From Gordonia westfalica (GTDB lineage Bacteria; Actinomycetota; Actinomycetes; Mycobacteriales; Mycobacteriaceae): a DNA stretch of 64,000 nucleotides. Below the pieces are notes generated by a model. It had not been told where the DNA came from. It saw nothing but the letters and a program-made list of their open reading frames with translations, and did not search any database. This document shows, in pieces, positions 61,535 through 64,000 of this stretch. The first letter of the stretch is position 1. Each line of letters begins with the position of its first letter. The stretch lies in the NCBI RefSeq assembly GCF_900105725.1, contig NZ_FNLM01000034.1, positions 1,426,001 to 1,490,000 on the forward strand. Reading direction: 5' to 3'. Made by a program: the position numbers and the translations under genes.

Positions 61535-61550
61535 GGTCACACTGGTCACA
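61535..61550. promoter_or_regulatory. GGTCACA direct repeat upstream of the amidase gene
   Basis: GGTCACA occurs at 61535-61541 and 61544-61550, 9 bp apart, 30 bp before the amidase start. GTCACA-type direct repeats have been reported for the response regulator MtrA, which controls wall hydrolases; this match is suggestive only. The remaining gap to 61684 holds no other recognised feature. Confidence 0.3.
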
Positions 61551-61684
61551 GACTTAACAGTGAAACAGGGTGGGCGGAGTTTGCGAAATGCGCGACCTGG
61601 GCGTTCACGATTTCGTTAGCCAGATGTGACATCCGGCCCGGCGTGTCGCGTGATCCACGACACAGGTGTCGCGGCGAGCCCGCC

Positions 61685-62749
61685 TCAGGCAGGCACGTGA
61701 CGTAGGACGCTGAGGATGCCGTGTTCGTCCGCCGCATCCTCCGGACGCGCGATAGCGGCCCGGAGTTCGGCGGTCACGGCGTCCGGGTCGAGGCCGCGAC
61801 CGATCGCGACGAGTTCGGTCGACGGGGCCTGCGCCTCCCACGACTCGCGGTGCACCCGGACGAAACCGCCGACACCGTGGACGACGAACTTCTGGCGATA
61901 CCGCGGCAGATCGAAGTGCACGATGCCCTTGATCCGGAAACAGCCGCTCGGTGGGCGTTCGAGGAACCGTGCGAGTCGACGCGGGTCGAGCGGTTCGTCA
62001 CTGGAGAAGGTGACGGCCTCGTATCCGGCGTGCAGGTGTTCGTGATCGGAGTGGTCGCGATCTTCGAGAAGCAGTTCGTCGAGGGTGAGCTGGCCACTTC
62101 GAGGTTCGTCGGCGGCGGCGGACTCGTCGATGTCGAACAGGAGCGCGGGGTCGATCCGGGCGTCCTGCGTCACCATCGCCGCGGCGGTCGGATTCAGCTG
62201 CGCGACAACCCCTTCGACGATCCGCAGCTCCTCGTCGGAGATCAGGTCGGCCTTGTTGACCAGGATGAGATCGGCAATCGCGATGTGCGCGTCGACCTCT
62301 GGGTGTTCCTCACGGAGCGCGCCGATGTGCGCGGCGTCGACGACGTAGACCAGACCGCCGTAGCGGAGGCGGGGGTCCGGTACGGCCGTGACCATCCGGA
62401 TGAGCGACTTCGGTTCGGCGATGCCGCTGGCCTCGATGACGATCGCGTCGATCCGCGCGCTCGGCCGGACCAGGGAGGTCAACGCGTCGGCGAGACCGTC
62501 GGCGTCGACCGTGCAGCACATGCACCCGTTGCTCAGGCTCACCGCACCGTCGGCCTGGGCGGAGACCAGCAGCGCGTCGATGTTGACCGATCCGAAGTCG
62601 TTGACCAGTACACCCAGTCTCGTCCCGCCGGCTCCCGCGCTGCGGAGCAGATGATTGAGCAGCGTGGTCTTGCCCGACCCGAGGAACCCGGCGACGACGA
62701 TCACCGGAACCGGCGGCCGAGCCGATCGGGACGCGTTCAGGCCAGGCAT
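61685..62749 (-). CDS. CobW/ZNG1-family metal-chaperone GTPase
   Basis: The 354-residue GTPase has a P-loop GFLGSGKTT (21-29), the metal-binding CMCC (76-79), an Asp-rich switch, LILVNKADL (guanine specificity) and the C-terminal CobW_C domain ending near [13 protein letters not shown] His/Asp-rich loop ([16 protein letters not shown]) precedes the C-terminal domain and may bind zinc. The family delivers zinc or cobalt to client enzymes. The start ATG 62749 overlaps the trhO stop region by 13 bp. Confidence 0.88.
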   Translation of the reverse strand: MPGLNASRSARPPVPVIVVAGFLGSGKTTLLNHLLRSAGAGGTRLGVLVNDFGSVNIDALLVSAQADGAVSLSNGCMCCTVDADGLADALTSLVRPSARIDAIVIEASGIAEPKSLIRMVTAVPDPRLRYGGLVYVVDAAHIGALREEHPEVDAHIAIADLILVNKADLISDEELRIVEGVVAQLNPTAAAMVTQDARIDPALLFDIDESAAADEPRSGQLTLDELLLEDRDHSDHEHLHAGYEAVTFSSDEPLDPRRLARFLERPPSGCFRIKGIVHFDLPRYRQKFVVHGVGGFVRVHRESWEAQAPSTELVAIGRGLDPDAVTAELRAAIARPEDAADEHGILSVLRHVPA

Positions 62750-63582
62750 GCCGGGCAGATTACGGCGAGGTCCCGGCCCTCGCGGTCGGGATGGTTTGCG
62801 ACGTTGTTGGTCGATCCCCCGCATTCGACGCATTCCCCGAGCACCTCGGCATGATCGGAGAACTCCGTGCTCATCCGACTGTCGAAGACGTAGAGCGAAC
62901 CCCGCCAGAGACCTTTGTCGCGGTAGCGCTCGCCATATCGCACGATGCCGCCGTCGAGTTGATAGACCTCGTTGAATCCTCTGTTGCGCATCACCGTGCT
63001 CAGGACCTCGCAGCGGACGCCCCCGGTGCAGTAGGTGACCACCGGACGATCTTTGAGGTGGTCATAGGCCCCGCTCTCGATCAGCGGGATGAAGTCGCGA
63101 GTGGTCTGCGCCTTGGTGACGACCGCCCCGTCGAACCGGCCGACCTGCGCCTCTATCTCGTTCCGGCCGTCGAAGAAGACGACCTCGTCACCGCGCTCGT
63201 CGACCAGCTGGTGAATCTCCTCCGGCGACAGCCGGGTACCCCCGCCGACCACGCCGTTCTCGTCGACGACGATCTCGTCGGGAACACCGAAGGTCACGAT
63301 CTCCGGCCGCACCTTCACGTTCAGGCGCGGGAAATCGTCGCCGGTGCCGTCGGACCATTTGATGTCCGCGTCGGCGAACCCGGCATATGAACGGGTTGCC
63401 CTGACGTAGCGTTTGACCGCGGCGATGTCGCCACCGACGGTGCTGTTGATTCCGTGTCGTGACACGATGATCCTGCCCCGCAACCCGAGCGACTCGCACA
63501 CCGACAGCTGCCACAACCGAATGGCTTCCGGATCGGGCAGCGGGACGAAGACGTAGAACAGAACGATCTTGGGGGTCGACAC
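62737..63582 (-). CDS. trhO: tRNA uridine(34) hydroxylase TrhO (rhodanese-related)
   Basis: The 281-residue protein has an N-terminal ferredoxin-like domain and a rhodanese domain with active-site Cys185 in [11 protein letters not shown], matching TrhO/YceA, which hydroxylates U34 of tRNA. The C-terminus carries two cysteine pairs (ECVECGG and CPACLA) that likely bind zinc. The start is GTG 63582 ([12 protein letters not shown]), the normal N-terminus. It is cotranscribed with the CobW-type gene. Confidence 0.92.
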   Translation of the reverse strand: MSTPKIVLFYVFVPLPDPEAIRLWQLSVCESLGLRGRIIVSRHGINSTVGGDIAAVKRYVRATRSYAGFADADIKWSDGTGDDFPRLNVKVRPEIVTFGVPDEIVVDENGVVGGGTRLSPEEIHQLVDERGDEVVFFDGRNEIEAQVGRFDGAVVTKAQTTRDFIPLIESGAYDHLKDRPVVTYCTGGVRCEVLSTVMRNRGFNEVYQLDGGIVRYGERYRDKGLWRGSLYVFDSRMSTEFSDHAEVLGECVECGGSTNNVANHPDREGRDLAVICPACLA

Positions 63583-63583
63583 A

Positions 63584-64000
63584 ATGCAAGGGTACGGAAA
63601 TCGACCACGGCGGCCCGTACCCGTCCCCCGCCGGCGGTCGGCCCATTTCGGCCGTGTGATCTGCGCTTCGTTCGCAATCGTGGCAACCGCGACAATCGTG
63701 ACCGTCGCGGGGTGTTCGTTACCCACCGACACCGCGCCTTCACGAATCGTCATTCCACCGACCGACGAACTGTCCACCCTCACCGAGGTCGAGTCGGCGT
63801 CCACCACATCCACCACGGGTGAGGACAGGGCACAGAATCTTCCCGATTGGACAATTGGCCGAGTAGTGGCATTGGCCCCCCGGGTCGACAATTCTCGATT
63901 CCACCAGGGTTCGGTGACTCCGGATTCACCCATCCAGGACTCGTCCGGCTTCCATTTCTCGACGCCCGATCGATCAGTCAATTGCTCGACGGGGACCAAC
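63584..64000 (+). CDS. N-terminal part of a lipoprotein of unknown function
   Basis: A frame opens at ATG 63584 (GTG 63656 is an alternative) and runs off the window end (139 codons). It has a strongly basic n-region ([12 protein letters not shown]), a hydrophobic stretch ([19 protein letters not shown]) and lipobox VAGC, so it is a lipid-anchored exported protein. The visible mature part is Thr/Ser/Asp-rich, then [31 protein letters not shown] stretch precedes ATG 63584. The ATG lies only 2 bases from the divergent trhO GTG. Family unknown. Confidence 0.6.
   Translation, partial: MQGYGNRPRRPVPVPRRRSAHFGRVICASFAIVATATIVTVAGCSLPTDTAPSRIVIPPTDELSTLTEVESASTTSTTGEDRAQNLPDWTIGRVVALAPRVDNSRFHQGSVTPDSPIQDSSGFHFSTPDRSVNCSTGTN

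Overview
The window is a 64 kb stretch of a high-GC actinobacterial chromosome. Several features point to the order Mycobacteriales and most likely to Gordonia or a close relative: a 13E12/DUF222-HNH protein, a small secreted resuscitation-promoting factor, a WS/DGAT-like acyltransferase, an actinobacterial-type Ada-AlkA fusion, a thiolase-like type 1 protein, steroid-ring catabolic genes, and GTG starts with ATGA-type overlaps. The genus call is inference from gene content. I saw no rRNA, tRNA, CRISPR array, prophage or insertion sequence.

Layout. 1-9 kb: secreted and envelope proteins (a lipase-fold protein that has lost its catalytic serine, a lysoplasmalogenase, a protein built of 14 perfect decapeptide repeats), a DUF222-HNH protein, a WS/DGAT-like acyltransferase and a DszC-like flavoprotein. 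9-24 kb: a catabolic region with a thiolase-like/crotonase fusion, hsaF-hsaG-hsaE with a divergent IclR regulator, a two-subunit acyl-CoA dehydrogenase, and a steroid-ring cluster in which kstD, kshB, kshA and an alpha/beta-hydrolase gene are all truncated at two sharp junctions, leaving only the MaoC hydratase between them intact. 24-30 kb: an Old Yellow Enzyme, a TetR/P450 divergent pair with three operators exactly 22 bp apart, a resuscitation-promoting factor, a permuted NlpC/P60-like protein and RtcB. 30-35.5 kb: a complete urtABCDE urea importer with an intercistronic hairpin and an upstream GTNAC pair resembling a GlnR site. 35.6-46.6 kb: an MpaB-family oxygenase, regulators, membrane proteins, a formate/nitrite-type channel divergent from cyanase, and a MarR/efflux pair whose leader forms a long hairpin over the start codon. 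46.9-64 kb: hemerythrin, HtrA protease, VOC protein flanked by two copies of a 37-bp palindromic repeat, AhpD-like protein, PhnA, YchF, an AI-2E-family exporter, adaA-alkA plus ogt, rmuC, a coupled SDR/kinase/nucleosidase operon, a cell-wall amidase, a CobW-type GTPase and TrhO, ending in a partial lipoprotein.

How the genes work together. The intact hsaE-hsaG-hsaF set would take a 2-hydroxypentadienoate to pyruvate plus propionyl- or acetyl-CoA, but the genes here that would dehydrogenate (KstD) and 9alpha-hydroxylate (KshA/KshB) the steroid nucleus are broken. This cluster therefore cannot open ring B unless intact copies lie elsewhere. Nitrogen scavenging (urea import, cyanase) and alkylation-damage repair are the other coherent modules. 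Several families of short palindromic or tandem repeats occupy intergenic regions and in places encode the 3' ends of genes.
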